A stretch of DNA of 32,877 bases from J088 sp003695505 [NCBI: Candidatus Dadabacteria bacterium] (GTDB lineage: Bacteria > J088): the NCBI GenBank assembly GCA_003695505.1, contig RFIY01000146.1, positions 1 to 32,877 of the forward strand, given 5' to 3'. The notes beneath the pieces were generated by a model. It was given only the letters and a program-made list of their open reading frames with translations. It was not told the origin of the DNA and did not search any database. Shown here one piece after another: positions 1 to 7,182 of the stretch; position 1 is the stretch's first letter; the number at the start of each line of letters is the position of its first letter. Both the position numbers and the translations under genes were made by a program.

Positions 1-339
1 GCCCTGGATGACCGCGACGTCTTCGAATGGCTTGTAACCCTCGACGTCAATGGCAACCTGATAGGCGCCCGGTGCGACCGACGAAACCGACAGCGCACCG
101 CCGTCTGATGTCAGGATCGTCCGCTCGTCTCCCGGACCGGTCAGCTTGACCGGGACGCCCGAACACAAGCCGAGGTCCTGAAGCTTGACCGTCGCGGTCA
201 GTGATAATTCGATACTCGTATTCGAGTCGAATGCAACACCGGTCGGCGCGGGTGTGACGCTATTTCCACCTGAACAGGCGGTTAGAGCACCAGAAATCAC
301 AACCGGCAGAATTCGCCGGATGTTCAACGATGAGCACAT
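1..339 (-). CDS. lipoprotein with carboxypeptidase-regulatory-like fold, N-terminal part only
   Basis: The reading frame starts at ATG 339-337 and is open to the window edge, so only the first 113 residues are visible. The N-terminus is basic (NIRR), followed by a short hydrophobic stretch and a lipobox ALTAC with the cysteine at residue 22, so it is probably an envelope lipoprotein. The mature part begins with a Gly/Ser/Pro linker. It then shows a beta-sandwich-like pattern (ELSLTATVKL, then SSVAPGAYQVAIDVEGYKPFE) resembling carboxypeptidase-regulatory or PEGA-like repeats. An in-frame GTG at 348-346 lies 5 nt after GGAGG, so the start could be three codons earlier. The function is unknown because most of the protein lies outside the window. 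The lipobox is seen directly; the fold is inferred from a short segment. Confidence 0.7.
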   Translation of the reverse strand, partial: MCSSLNIRRILPVVISGALTACSGGNSVTPAPTGVAFDSNTSIELSLTATVKLQDLGLCSGVPVKLTGPGDERTILTSDGGALSVSSVAPGAYQVAIDVEGYKPFEDVAVIQG

Positions 340-589
340 TATTGCCACCACAGCCTCCAGACACAGTTTTCGAAACACCTGATTTTATCATTGCCTCCGC
401 GCATCTGTATGTGAGCAGCATCACGTCTGCGGCACACCGCTCCATGCAAGATCCGGTATGACCGATGTTCGATATTTTCGCGGCGACGGCCCAGGCCATC
501 ATCAGGAACCGATCGCCGATGCCGAGCCACTCGACCGCGATTTCGGAGGCGCATTTCTTACCCGAACTGCTCCGAGATTCCCAGGACAC
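260..589 (-). CDS. doubtful small ORF, hypothetical protein
   Basis: This GTG-started frame of 109 codons covers most of the gap upstream of the edge lipoprotein and overlaps that gene by 80 nt in another frame. The upstream part has GC-rich third codon positions, as in real genes here, and gives a plausible amphipathic, cysteine-containing sequence (EWLGIGDRFLMMAWAVAA, then CMERCAADVMLLTYRCAEAM). The last 30 codons look non-coding. No Shine-Dalgarno sequence precedes GTG 589, and the frame stays open upstream to about position 675 without a better start. It may be a real small gene, the remnant of a larger one, or chance. I do not recognise a family. Confidence 0.22.
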   Translation of the reverse strand: MSWESRSSSGKKCASEIAVEWLGIGDRFLMMAWAVAAKISNIGHTGSCMERCAADVMLLTYRCAEAMIKSGVSKTVSGGCGGNNVLIVEHPANSAGCDFWCSNRLFRWK

Positions 590-691
590 CTGGAACTGCG
601 CAACGGCTCCGCCGACCCCGCAGACTGACGCAACACATCCGGTTGACTGACGGGTTGCGCCGCAGGTTCAACAGGCTGCTAGCATGGTGCT
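340..691. other. gene-poor gap between edge lipoprotein and sensor kinase
   Basis: These 352 nt separate two divergent genes. Apart from the doubtful minus-strand ORF I see no structural RNA, no terminator hairpin with a T tract and no repeat. The promoters of both flanking genes should lie here. On the plus strand an extended -10-like element (TGCTAGCAT) ends at 685. Confidence 0.5.
677..685 (+). promoter_or_regulatory. possible extended -10 for the sensor kinase gene
   Basis: TGCTAGCAT resembles an extended -10 (TGN plus TAGCAT). A weak TTGCGC lies 19 nt upstream. Transcription would start about 6-7 nt downstream, at or next to the GTG 692 / ATG 695 start, and no Shine-Dalgarno sequence precedes these codons. 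The message could therefore be leaderless. The evidence is motif inspection only. Confidence 0.25.
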
Positions 692-2422
692 GTGATGGAA
701 ACCTCCGAATACCGACAACGCTTCGATGAGGAATTGCGGCGGATTGCGCGCGATTCGTTTCGACTGATCACCGGAGCGGCAATCGTCATCTTCATCCTGC
801 TGATTCCGGTGAATCTGCACCTGGCGATCGCCCCCTGGAGAATCCCGGCCGTCGCGATCACGGCCACACTCGTACTGATTTTTCTGGCAACGCTGCTGCT
901 TGATCTGTGGCGGCCGCTACAACCTGCGGTAACGGTACATTTGCTCGCCGGCTTTGCCTGCCTCCTTGCCGTATCGAACATGGTTGCGTTACTCGCCTGG
1001 CAACGACCCGAGGCCAGTGGGTTCGAACTGCTGCTGTTGCTTGCGCTCGCCTATTTCATGCTGCCGACCATCTGGTTCACCGGCATTGTCGCCCTGGTCT
1101 TCGCGACATTCGAGCTGGCGGTGTGGCTGATTGGCGGCGGATCCGGATGGATGCTGTCGCGAATGCTGTTGATCATTGCGGTATTCGTATCGTACGTCAT
1201 TCGCATCGGTCGTTTTCAGAATATTTCGAAGTTACTCGATGCGCAGCTCGCACTTGGCGAACGCACGCGACAGTTGCAACGCTTGTTGCGCCAGGAGCGA
1301 CGCGACCGAACGCGGTCAGGCAATGTCCAGGACCACGGAGATGCTCCCGTCATCGATCAGGACGCGATTGATGAACTGGAGACCGAGGTGCGATTGCGAG
1401 AAGAATTATTGAGTCGCCTGAACCGGGACACGGCGACGCCGCTAACGGCTATCCTCGGGTTTTCCGACCTGCTCCTGCATCGCACGACCCAGCCAGACGT
1501 GCGCCAGTTTGCTACCTGGATTCGCCGCGCCGCGCACCGCCTTCAGTCCGGCGTCACCAATGCCCTCGACCTCACCCGGCTTGAAGCTGGAGAACTCGAG
1601 GCAACACTGGCCGTCTGCGAACTGAAACCGTTGCTGAGCAACATCGCCGCGCGTTGGGGGATCGTCGCTGAAGACCGGGGTATTGAACTGCGCACCTTTC
1701 TCGAGCCCTGTAGCGTCACGACGGATCAGGATCGCCTGGAGCGTATCCTGGACCAGCTCGTCGAAGATGCGATCCGGGCGACCGGCGATGGCTGGGTGGC
1801 CCTGTCTGCCGCCCGCACCGACGACACACATGCCGTGATCGAGATCCGCGACACTGGTAACCGATCCGCAATGTCGCCGGCCTTCCGCAAAGAAAGTGAC
1901 ATGACGTTGCAGATCGCGCAGCGTGTCGCCCGGCAAATCGCGGGTGACGTTGACATTGCAGAAGACGCCAGCGGACGGATCGTACGCATTACGCTGCCTC
2001 TGACCGCCACCACGGCCACTACCACACAAGCCAGATTCCCGCAGGACGACGAGTTGCGGGTACTCATCGTCGACGATGACCCTCAATGCCTTCGACTCGT
2101 CAGCGAGGTCCTCGGCGAAATTGCATCGATCCACACTGCGACGACACCCGATGAAGCCGTCGATCTGGTCACACAGCATCGATTCGATCTGGCATTACTC
2201 GACATCAACCTGAAGCATCCGTCGATCGATGGAACGGAACTGCTTCAGCGTCTGAGACGTCTGCCCGGCTGGCAGGATGTACCTGTCCTTGCGTTGACGG
2301 CCTACGCACTCAAACAGGATCGCGAAAACTTCCTCGACATGGGCTTCGATGGCTACGTCGCGAAACCGTTTTCACCGCAAACGCTCGCCGATCAGGTCGC
2401 ACGTTTTCTGCCGCGAAGCTGA
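692..2422 (+). CDS. membrane hybrid sensor histidine kinase/response regulator with degenerate kinase core
   Basis: The protein has 576 residues from GTG 692; ATG 695 is equally possible. Residues about 25-170 hold five or six hydrophobic segments, a membrane sensor region without a recognisable ligand domain. A short coiled coil follows, then a HisKA-like helix at about 235-300. Where the family has H-E-x-R-T-P-L, this protein reads R245-D-T-A-T-P-L, so the phosphoacceptor histidine is replaced by arginine. The HATPase region (about 340-440) is also eroded: the N box reads QLVEDA and the G1 box reads DTGNR, with no recognisable G2 motif. In contrast the C-terminal receiver domain (about 452-576) is intact, with the acidic VDDD cluster, phosphoacceptor D504, a TAY switch region and K558. 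It may act as a pseudokinase scaffold or have its receiver phosphorylated by another kinase. Architecture confidence is high; signalling role is unknown. Confidence 0.85.
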   Translation: MMETSEYRQRFDEELRRIARDSFRLITGAAIVIFILLIPVNLHLAIAPWRIPAVAITATLVLIFLATLLLDLWRPLQPAVTVHLLAGFACLLAVSNMVALLAWQRPEASGFELLLLLALAYFMLPTIWFTGIVALVFATFELAVWLIGGGSGWMLSRMLLIIAVFVSYVIRIGRFQNISKLLDAQLALGERTRQLQRLLRQERRDRTRSGNVQDHGDAPVIDQDAIDELETEVRLREELLSRLNRDTATPLTAILGFSDLLLHRTTQPDVRQFATWIRRAAHRLQSGVTNALDLTRLEAGELEATLAVCELKPLLSNIAARWGIVAEDRGIELRTFLEPCSVTTDQDRLERILDQLVEDAIRATGDGWVALSAARTDDTHAVIEIRDTGNRSAMSPAFRKESDMTLQIAQRVARQIAGDVDIAEDASGRIVRITLPLTATTATTTQARFPQDDELRVLIVDDDPQCLRLVSEVLGEIASIHTATTPDEAVDLVTQHRFDLALLDINLKHPSIDGTELLQRLRRLPGWQDVPVLALTAYALKQDRENFLDMGFDGYVAKPFSPQTLADQVARFLPRS

Positions 2423-2435
2423 GTCCTGCCAGACG

Positions 2436-5168
2436 TTATTTCGCTCCTGCGTCAAGCACGAACAACAGGGCCGCTTCGGGCTTCAGATACCGTTCGATGA
2501 CCTTCTGCACCTGCTTTCGATCGACGTGAGCAATCTCGTCCGCAAACCGTCGGACGTAGTCCCACTGCCCCTGCAGCAACTGCCCTGATGCCCACGCCGA
2601 CGCTCGTGCGGACGTGGCCTGCAACCCAATATCCATGTTGCCGAGCAGGAACCGTTTACCCCGCTCGACCTCTTCCCGCGTAATACCGGACCGACGCAAT
2701 TCATCGACAACGCGCTGGAACTCGGCAATCGATGCATCCCGTTTGTCGGGTGCACAACCAATGTAAAACGCAAAGAAGCCGGTGGCTTCAGGATAGGAAT
2801 CGAACGCGGTAACGGAATACGCGAGGCTCTTCTTGTCTCGAAGCTCGGTAAACAGCCGCCCGCCCATGCCACTCAATGCCGCGTCGAGCACGCGCAAGGC
2901 CGCGCGATCCGGAGAATGGCGGTCGACCGTCGGGAATGCCCAGATAATATGCGTCTGGTTTCCCGGATCCGCAACGCTGCGCTCGCCCCGCACAACGGGT
3001 ACGGCCGCTTCCGGGACCGTGACATCCTCCAGTTCGGACCGTCCTGTTTCGCGCCACCAGCCACGCATCTTCTGCGCAATCGCTTTCACATCGACGTCGC
3101 CAACCACCGACACGACAACCGGCAGGTGGGACAGTACCCGCCGATGAAGATCGCGCAGGTCATCCCGCGCAATCGCCTGAACAGTCTCTGTCGTGCCAAG
3201 CAACGATCGTCCGTACGGATGCGCTCCGTAGAACGCTTCGAGAAATTGCTTGTATGCATAGCGAAACTTGTTCTCGCGTGTCGCCTCGATCTCACGCAAT
3301 TGATCTGTCTTCTCGATCGTGAACTCCCGTTCCGGAAATGCGGGGTGCAGCAATACGTCGGACAGGATCGTCAGGCCCTGATCGAGATGCTCCCTCAGGA
3401 ATCGCCCGCCGAGCGATACAGTGTCCTGACCGGCCGTACCGTGGATCGATCCGCCGATCTGATCCAGTTCCTGCTCGATCTGCTGGGCGCTGCGCGACGC
3501 TGTTCCCTGATCCCAGAGATCCGCCATCAGCCGCAGGCTGCCCGCCTTCGCGGGATCCTCGACAGGCAGACCCGCCCTGAACTGGATGCTGACGCCCACG
3601 ACTGGTGTTCCGGCATCGCGCTGCACGACGAGCTGAACGCCAGGTGCCAGCTCCTCAACATGCGCGTCCGCACTGGCGACATCTTCGCTGGATGCCCGTC
3701 GCCGCGCTTTAGATGCAGGAAATGAGCGCTTCGCAACCTTCAACAGATGATCCGCCGCAGGCAGATCCTGCCCCTCGGGAACCAGAACCGCCACGTTCAT
3801 GCGCTCGGGTCGAAGCCAGCGTGCGGCCGCGGCACGCAAATCGTCGAGGGTCAGATCGCGAACGGCGGCGATGTACCGCTGTCCATAATTCGGATCGTGC
3901 ATGACCATCGCAAACCGCCCGGCATAACGCGCCATCCCCTGATAGGTCTCTTGCGCGTAAACGAAATGACTGATCACTCGTTGTTTTGCGGCCTCAAGCA
4001 GCTCCTCGGACACGTCGAGCGCCTTTGCCTCCGCGGCCGTCTTTGCCAGCTCGGCAAGGGCATCATCCAGGTTCTCGAGCTCCAGCGACGCACTGAGCAT
4101 GAACAGCCCGGGATCCACGGGCGTATAGTTGTATGCAGACACGTCATGCACAATGTCACGATCCAGTTTCAGGCGCTGATAGAGCTGCGAATTGACGCCA
4201 CTACCGAGCAGATCGCCAAGCAGATCGAGCGCCGGCACATCTGGACTGTCGAATCCGACGCCTGGGAAGACCAGTTCGACCCTTGCCAGCTCCGCCCGAA
4301 ACGGGAAAACCGTGACGCGCGGTTCCTTCTGATCAGGCTCAGGCAGCCGTGGCCGACCCGGCAGCGGCCGCGGTTCAACCTTGCCGATCGTATTGCGCAA
4401 GCGCTCGAGCAGCTCATCACGGTCGAAATCACCCGCCGCAACGAAATACATGTTGTTTGGTACATACCACTGCTGGAAAATGCGCAGCAAGGCCTCGCGC
4501 GTCGTGCGGTCCACCGTTTCCGGATAACCGATGACCGGCCGCTGGTATGGGTGCCGATGCCAGACGAGCTCGGCAATCCGGTACCACAATTCACGATCCG
4601 GGCTATCCTTTCCGCGCCGAATCTCTTCCTGGATCACCTCTTTTTCTTTCCGCAGTTCCTCCGGGTCGAACAACGGCTGCGTCACCGCATCGACCAGCGC
4701 GTCGAATGCCTGCTGCCAGAACCGGCTCGACACCGTCAGGTGGTAGACGGTCTCATCATTGCTGGTCCAGGCGTTGACATTACCACCAGCCGATTCGATT
4801 GCGGCCGCCATATCGCCTTCGGGAAAGCGCTTCGACCCCTTGAACAGCATATGCTCGAAAACGTGCGCAACGCCTGCATAAGTGGGGTCCTCGTCCGCAC
4901 TGCCAAACTGCACCCACGTCTGCAATGCCACGACTGGTGCAGCGTGATCTTCAAGCAGGATCACCCGCAATCCATTATCGAGAACGATCTGCTCGGCGTG
5001 TGCGATCGCAGAAATATCTACACCTCTGTCAAGCGAGGCCGTTTTCTGCTTCTGTTCCATTGCCTCAGTCCTTCCTGCAGTAAGCATCGCCCACAGGGCG
5101 ATCAGGGCAACCCGTCGGGTCACGATAAGCATCCTTTTTTTCTGGTGAACTGTCCGCGAAGCGTTCAT
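2436..5168 (-). CDS. M16 family zinc metallopeptidase, fused two-half form
   Basis: The protein has 910 residues and contains two tandem M16 (insulinase/pitrilysin-like) halves. The N-terminal half has the inverted zinc motif H102-V-F-E105-H106, followed about 76 residues later by the glutamates of KEVIQEEIRR, which supply the third ligand. The C-terminal half (from about residue 510) keeps the fold but has LMADLWDQ where the zinc motif would be, so it is the non-catalytic partner half, as is usual in this family. A hydrophobic segment at about 16-31 preceded by arginines suggests a signal peptide; a start at M13 (5132) would make it more typical. The start at 5168 overlaps the NUDIX stop by ATGA. 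It probably degrades peptides in the periplasm, but the substrate cannot be told from sequence. Confidence 0.92.
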   Translation of the reverse strand: MNASRTVHQKKRMLIVTRRVALIALWAMLTAGRTEAMEQKQKTASLDRGVDISAIAHAEQIVLDNGLRVILLEDHAAPVVALQTWVQFGSADEDPTYAGVAHVFEHMLFKGSKRFPEGDMAAAIESAGGNVNAWTSNDETVYHLTVSSRFWQQAFDALVDAVTQPLFDPEELRKEKEVIQEEIRRGKDSPDRELWYRIAELVWHRHPYQRPVIGYPETVDRTTREALLRIFQQWYVPNNMYFVAAGDFDRDELLERLRNTIGKVEPRPLPGRPRLPEPDQKEPRVTVFPFRAELARVELVFPGVGFDSPDVPALDLLGDLLGSGVNSQLYQRLKLDRDIVHDVSAYNYTPVDPGLFMLSASLELENLDDALAELAKTAAEAKALDVSEELLEAAKQRVISHFVYAQETYQGMARYAGRFAMVMHDPNYGQRYIAAVRDLTLDDLRAAAARWLRPERMNVAVLVPEGQDLPAADHLLKVAKRSFPASKARRRASSEDVASADAHVEELAPGVQLVVQRDAGTPVVGVSIQFRAGLPVEDPAKAGSLRLMADLWDQGTASRSAQQIEQELDQIGGSIHGTAGQDTVSLGGRFLREHLDQGLTILSDVLLHPAFPEREFTIEKTDQLREIEATRENKFRYAYKQFLEAFYGAHPYGRSLLGTTETVQAIARDDLRDLHRRVLSHLPVVVSVVGDVDVKAIAQKMRGWWRETGRSELEDVTVPEAAVPVVRGERSVADPGNQTHIIWAFPTVDRHSPDRAALRVLDAALSGMGGRLFTELRDKKSLAYSVTAFDSYPEATGFFAFYIGCAPDKRDASIAEFQRVVDELRRSGITREEVERGKRFLLGNMDIGLQATSARASAWASGQLLQGQWDYVRRFADEIAHVDRKQVQKVIERYLKPEAALLFVLDAGAK

Positions 5169-5956
5169 TCAGTTGACGGCACCGGCCAGAAGTCCGGCAT
5201 CCGCATCGACATGAAACCTGCGTCGTCGCGTTCCACCTTCGGCAGAATGGGCGCCTTTGGAAAGGCTCTCGCGAACGACAACAGTTCCTCGATGGTTCGG
5301 ATCGCCGCGATTTGCTCAAGATTGCGGAGTGTCGGAAACATCATAGGCACATCCTTTGCCGCGCGACGCAGCGCATCGGCCGGATGCACCCAGATGCCTG
5401 AAGCGACTTCCGTGGTGTGCAATTTCGGCTCCGTTCCGGCGGGTACCATCGTCACAAAAAACCATGTATCAAACCGTACAGGTATGACCACAGGCGTGAT
5501 CCAGTTGTTCCATCCCGCGACCACCCCCGTGCCCAGTTCCGGCGCGACCCGATCCAGAGCCTCCCAGAACGCATCCTCGGCCTCGATATCGACCGGCTCC
5601 CCGAGCACTGCCGCCTCTCCGATCCCTGGCAACAATCCGGTCTCTTCGTAGAGTTCACGCACGGCTGCAGCCGCAAACCCCTGCCATCGCTGCGCATCCA
5701 CGTCGCCAGGTGCATCATCGATGTGCAACCCTGCCTGTCGCAGGCGTTCCGCTCCGGCCGCGTCCTGCTCAGCGACTTTACCGCCTGGGAACACGAATTG
5801 CCCACCTGCGAAAGTCGAACCGGCCGGCCGCTGGACGAGCAACAATTCGAATCCCACGTTGTCGTCCGGACGCACGCAGATCATGGCCGCGGCAGGCCGG
5901 GGAGCAGCTTTGTCGCCGTCCCAGTTAAACAGGTCAGTGCGTCGTTCGATGTTCAC
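5165..5956 (-). CDS. NUDIX hydrolase, NUDT19-like with an insertion in the Nudix box
   Basis: The protein has 263 residues and starts at GTG 5956, with GAGG 8 nt upstream. Its Nudix signature is split: the GGKV part at about residues 58-61 and RELYEETGLL at about 100-110 are separated by about 40 residues, instead of the 13 of the canonical box. Such an insertion is characteristic of NUDT19 (RP2p)-type enzymes, which hydrolyse CoA and acyl-CoA diphosphate bonds. The N-terminal QRPAGSTFAGGQFVFPGG and the C-terminal HPADALRRA also fit this group. CoA-diphosphatase activity is therefore the best guess, but other nucleoside-diphosphate-linked substrates are possible. It is the first gene of a two-gene unit with the M16 peptidase (4-nt overlap); I see no obvious functional link between the two. 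Confidence 0.85.
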   Translation of the reverse strand: MNIERRTDLFNWDGDKAAPRPAAAMICVRPDDNVGFELLLVQRPAGSTFAGGQFVFPGGKVAEQDAAGAERLRQAGLHIDDAPGDVDAQRWQGFAAAAVRELYEETGLLPGIGEAAVLGEPVDIEAEDAFWEALDRVAPELGTGVVAGWNNWITPVVIPVRFDTWFFVTMVPAGTEPKLHTTEVASGIWVHPADALRRAAKDVPMMFPTLRNLEQIAAIRTIEELLSFARAFPKAPILPKVERDDAGFMSMRMPDFWPVPSTE

Positions 5957-5980
5957 GGAAAGCGCCTCGCCGGTCGTCGT

Positions 5981-6008
5981 TTGCGTCTCTGCGGCTACAG
6001 ATTATCAT
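5981..6008 (+). promoter_or_regulatory. possible sigma-70 promoter for the MaoC/Mch-like gene
   Basis: TTGCGT (5981-5986) and TATCAT (6003-6008) are separated by 16 nt in the divergent gap upstream of the gene that starts at 6095. The match to consensus is moderate, and the resulting leader would be about 80 nt with a strong hairpin in it. Confidence 0.35.
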
Positions 6009-6043
6009 GACGACTGAAGCATTATTCATTCCGGAAGCGCATT

Positions 6044-6068
6044 GCTCGCCGCCCCAGAGCCGGCGAGC
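6044..6068 (+). promoter_or_regulatory. 8-bp perfect hairpin in the leader of the MaoC/Mch-like gene
   Basis: GCTCGCCG (6044-6051) pairs perfectly with CGGCGAGC (6061-6068) around a 9-nt loop. The hairpin ends 26 nt before the ATG, about 10 nt upstream of the AAGGAG ribosome binding site. It is not followed by a T tract, so it is not a typical intrinsic terminator. It could stabilise the leader or modulate translation, or act as a DNA-level protein-binding site. Confidence 0.45.
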
Positions 6069-6094
6069 CATCCATACTCAAGGAGCAGACAGCC

Positions 6095-7156
6095 ATGAAC
6101 ATCATTCGCAAGCAGACCGGACATTTCCTTGAAGATTTCGCGCCCGGCCAGGTCTATCGTCACAAACGAGGCAAGACGGTGACCGAAGGCCTGTTCAACG
6201 ACTTTACCGATTTCTCGTTTACGACCAATCCGCTGTCGAAGAACCTGGAGTATGCGCGATTGTACGGTTTCCGGGGTCTCGTCTGCCCGCCCGGTCTCGT
6301 CATGAATGTCGTATTCAGCCAGACCGTCGAGGATATTTCTGAAAATGCACGGGCCAACCTTGGCTACAAGGACATGAAATTTGGCGTCCCGTTGTATATT
6401 GGCGATACAATTGAAGTCGAAACAAAAATTCTCGAAGTCATTCCCAGCAGCAAAAACGATGACCGGGGCGTTGTAACCGTGCAAAGTACGGGTCGAAATC
6501 AGCATGGCGAAGTTGTGCTGACCTTCCAGCGATCGGTACAGATCTGGAAGCGCGACCCGAAAAATCCGGTGGAGCATCAGAAGCTCGACGATCCCGACCT
6601 GGTCGAGGCGACCCCGGTGCTCCCGGACTATGACACCAGCAGGGATTACGCCGGCAAGTCACACCTCACCACCAGCGACAGCTATTTTGAGGACTTCGAG
6701 CCGGGTACATTGATCGAGCACAGCCGGGGGCGTGTCGTCACCGATGAGCATATCTCGTTGACCGGGAAACTGGACAACACGTCACAGGTGCATTGCAATC
6801 AGTACCTGATCGATGCCAATCCGGGCAAATACATCGGTGGCAAGCTGCTCGTCTATGGCGGTATCCCGTTCAATCTTTGTCTGGGGCTGAGCTGCCCGGA
6901 CGTTGGGGAAAATGCACTCAGCGACGTGCGCTACGCTTCAGGGAAGCATACGGCTCCGATTTTCGTGGGAGACACCGTCTTTGCTTCGACCGAGATCACC
7001 GGCAAACAGGAATTTCCGGATCGCGAAGATCTTGGCCTGCTGCAAACCATCCTGCGCGGCTACAAGATGGTTCAGAAGGACGGGAACTGGGAACGCGTAC
7101 AAATCTTTGAACTGGAGCGTGAACTGGCCGTCAAGCGGCGTAGTCACTACGCCTGA
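6095..7156 (+). CDS. double-hotdog MaoC dehydratase, mesaconyl-CoA hydratase (beta-methylmalyl-CoA dehydratase)-like
   Basis: The protein has 353 residues and two MaoC-like hotdog halves (about 10-150 and 190-340), each opening with an FEDF-type motif (FLEDFAPG at about 11, YFEDFEPG at about 202). From memory the sequence follows 2-methylfumaryl-CoA (mesaconyl-CoA) hydratases (Mch) closely: VEDISENARANLGYKDMKFG, the IWKRDP segment, VHCNQYLID and GKLLVYGG all have counterparts there. Mch hydrates mesaconyl-CoA to beta-methylmalyl-CoA in the ethylmalonyl-CoA and 3-hydroxypropionate pathways and also appears in C5 dicarboxylate degradation. AAGGAG precedes ATG 6095 by about 9 nt. No other gene of those pathways lies nearby, so a related 2-enoyl-CoA substrate is possible. 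It stands alone and faces the c-di-AMP operon tail to tail with a 26-nt gap. Confidence 0.75.
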   Translation: MNIIRKQTGHFLEDFAPGQVYRHKRGKTVTEGLFNDFTDFSFTTNPLSKNLEYARLYGFRGLVCPPGLVMNVVFSQTVEDISENARANLGYKDMKFGVPLYIGDTIEVETKILEVIPSSKNDDRGVVTVQSTGRNQHGEVVLTFQRSVQIWKRDPKNPVEHQKLDDPDLVEATPVLPDYDTSRDYAGKSHLTTSDSYFEDFEPGTLIEHSRGRVVTDEHISLTGKLDNTSQVHCNQYLIDANPGKYIGGKLLVYGGIPFNLCLGLSCPDVGENALSDVRYASGKHTAPIFVGDTVFASTEITGKQEFPDREDLGLLQTILRGYKMVQKDGNWERVQIFELERELAVKRRSHYA

Positions 7157-7182
7157 GCCGGTGCACTTGCGGCGCCGTGCCT

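Noticed and set aside
1442-2179. 245-codon minus-strand open frame inside the sensor kinase gene
   Set aside because: It is antisense to conserved HisKA-like and receiver regions; no domain or initiation signal.
3747-5651. 634-codon plus-strand open frame opposite the M16 and NUDIX genes
   Set aside because: It is fully antisense to two strongly supported genes, shows no recognisable domains and is rich in Arg/His/Pro as expected from a mirrored GC-rich gene.
6044-6068. Hairpin upstream of the Mch-like gene as an intrinsic terminator
   Set aside because: No T tract follows on either strand, and no gene ends nearby that would need termination there.
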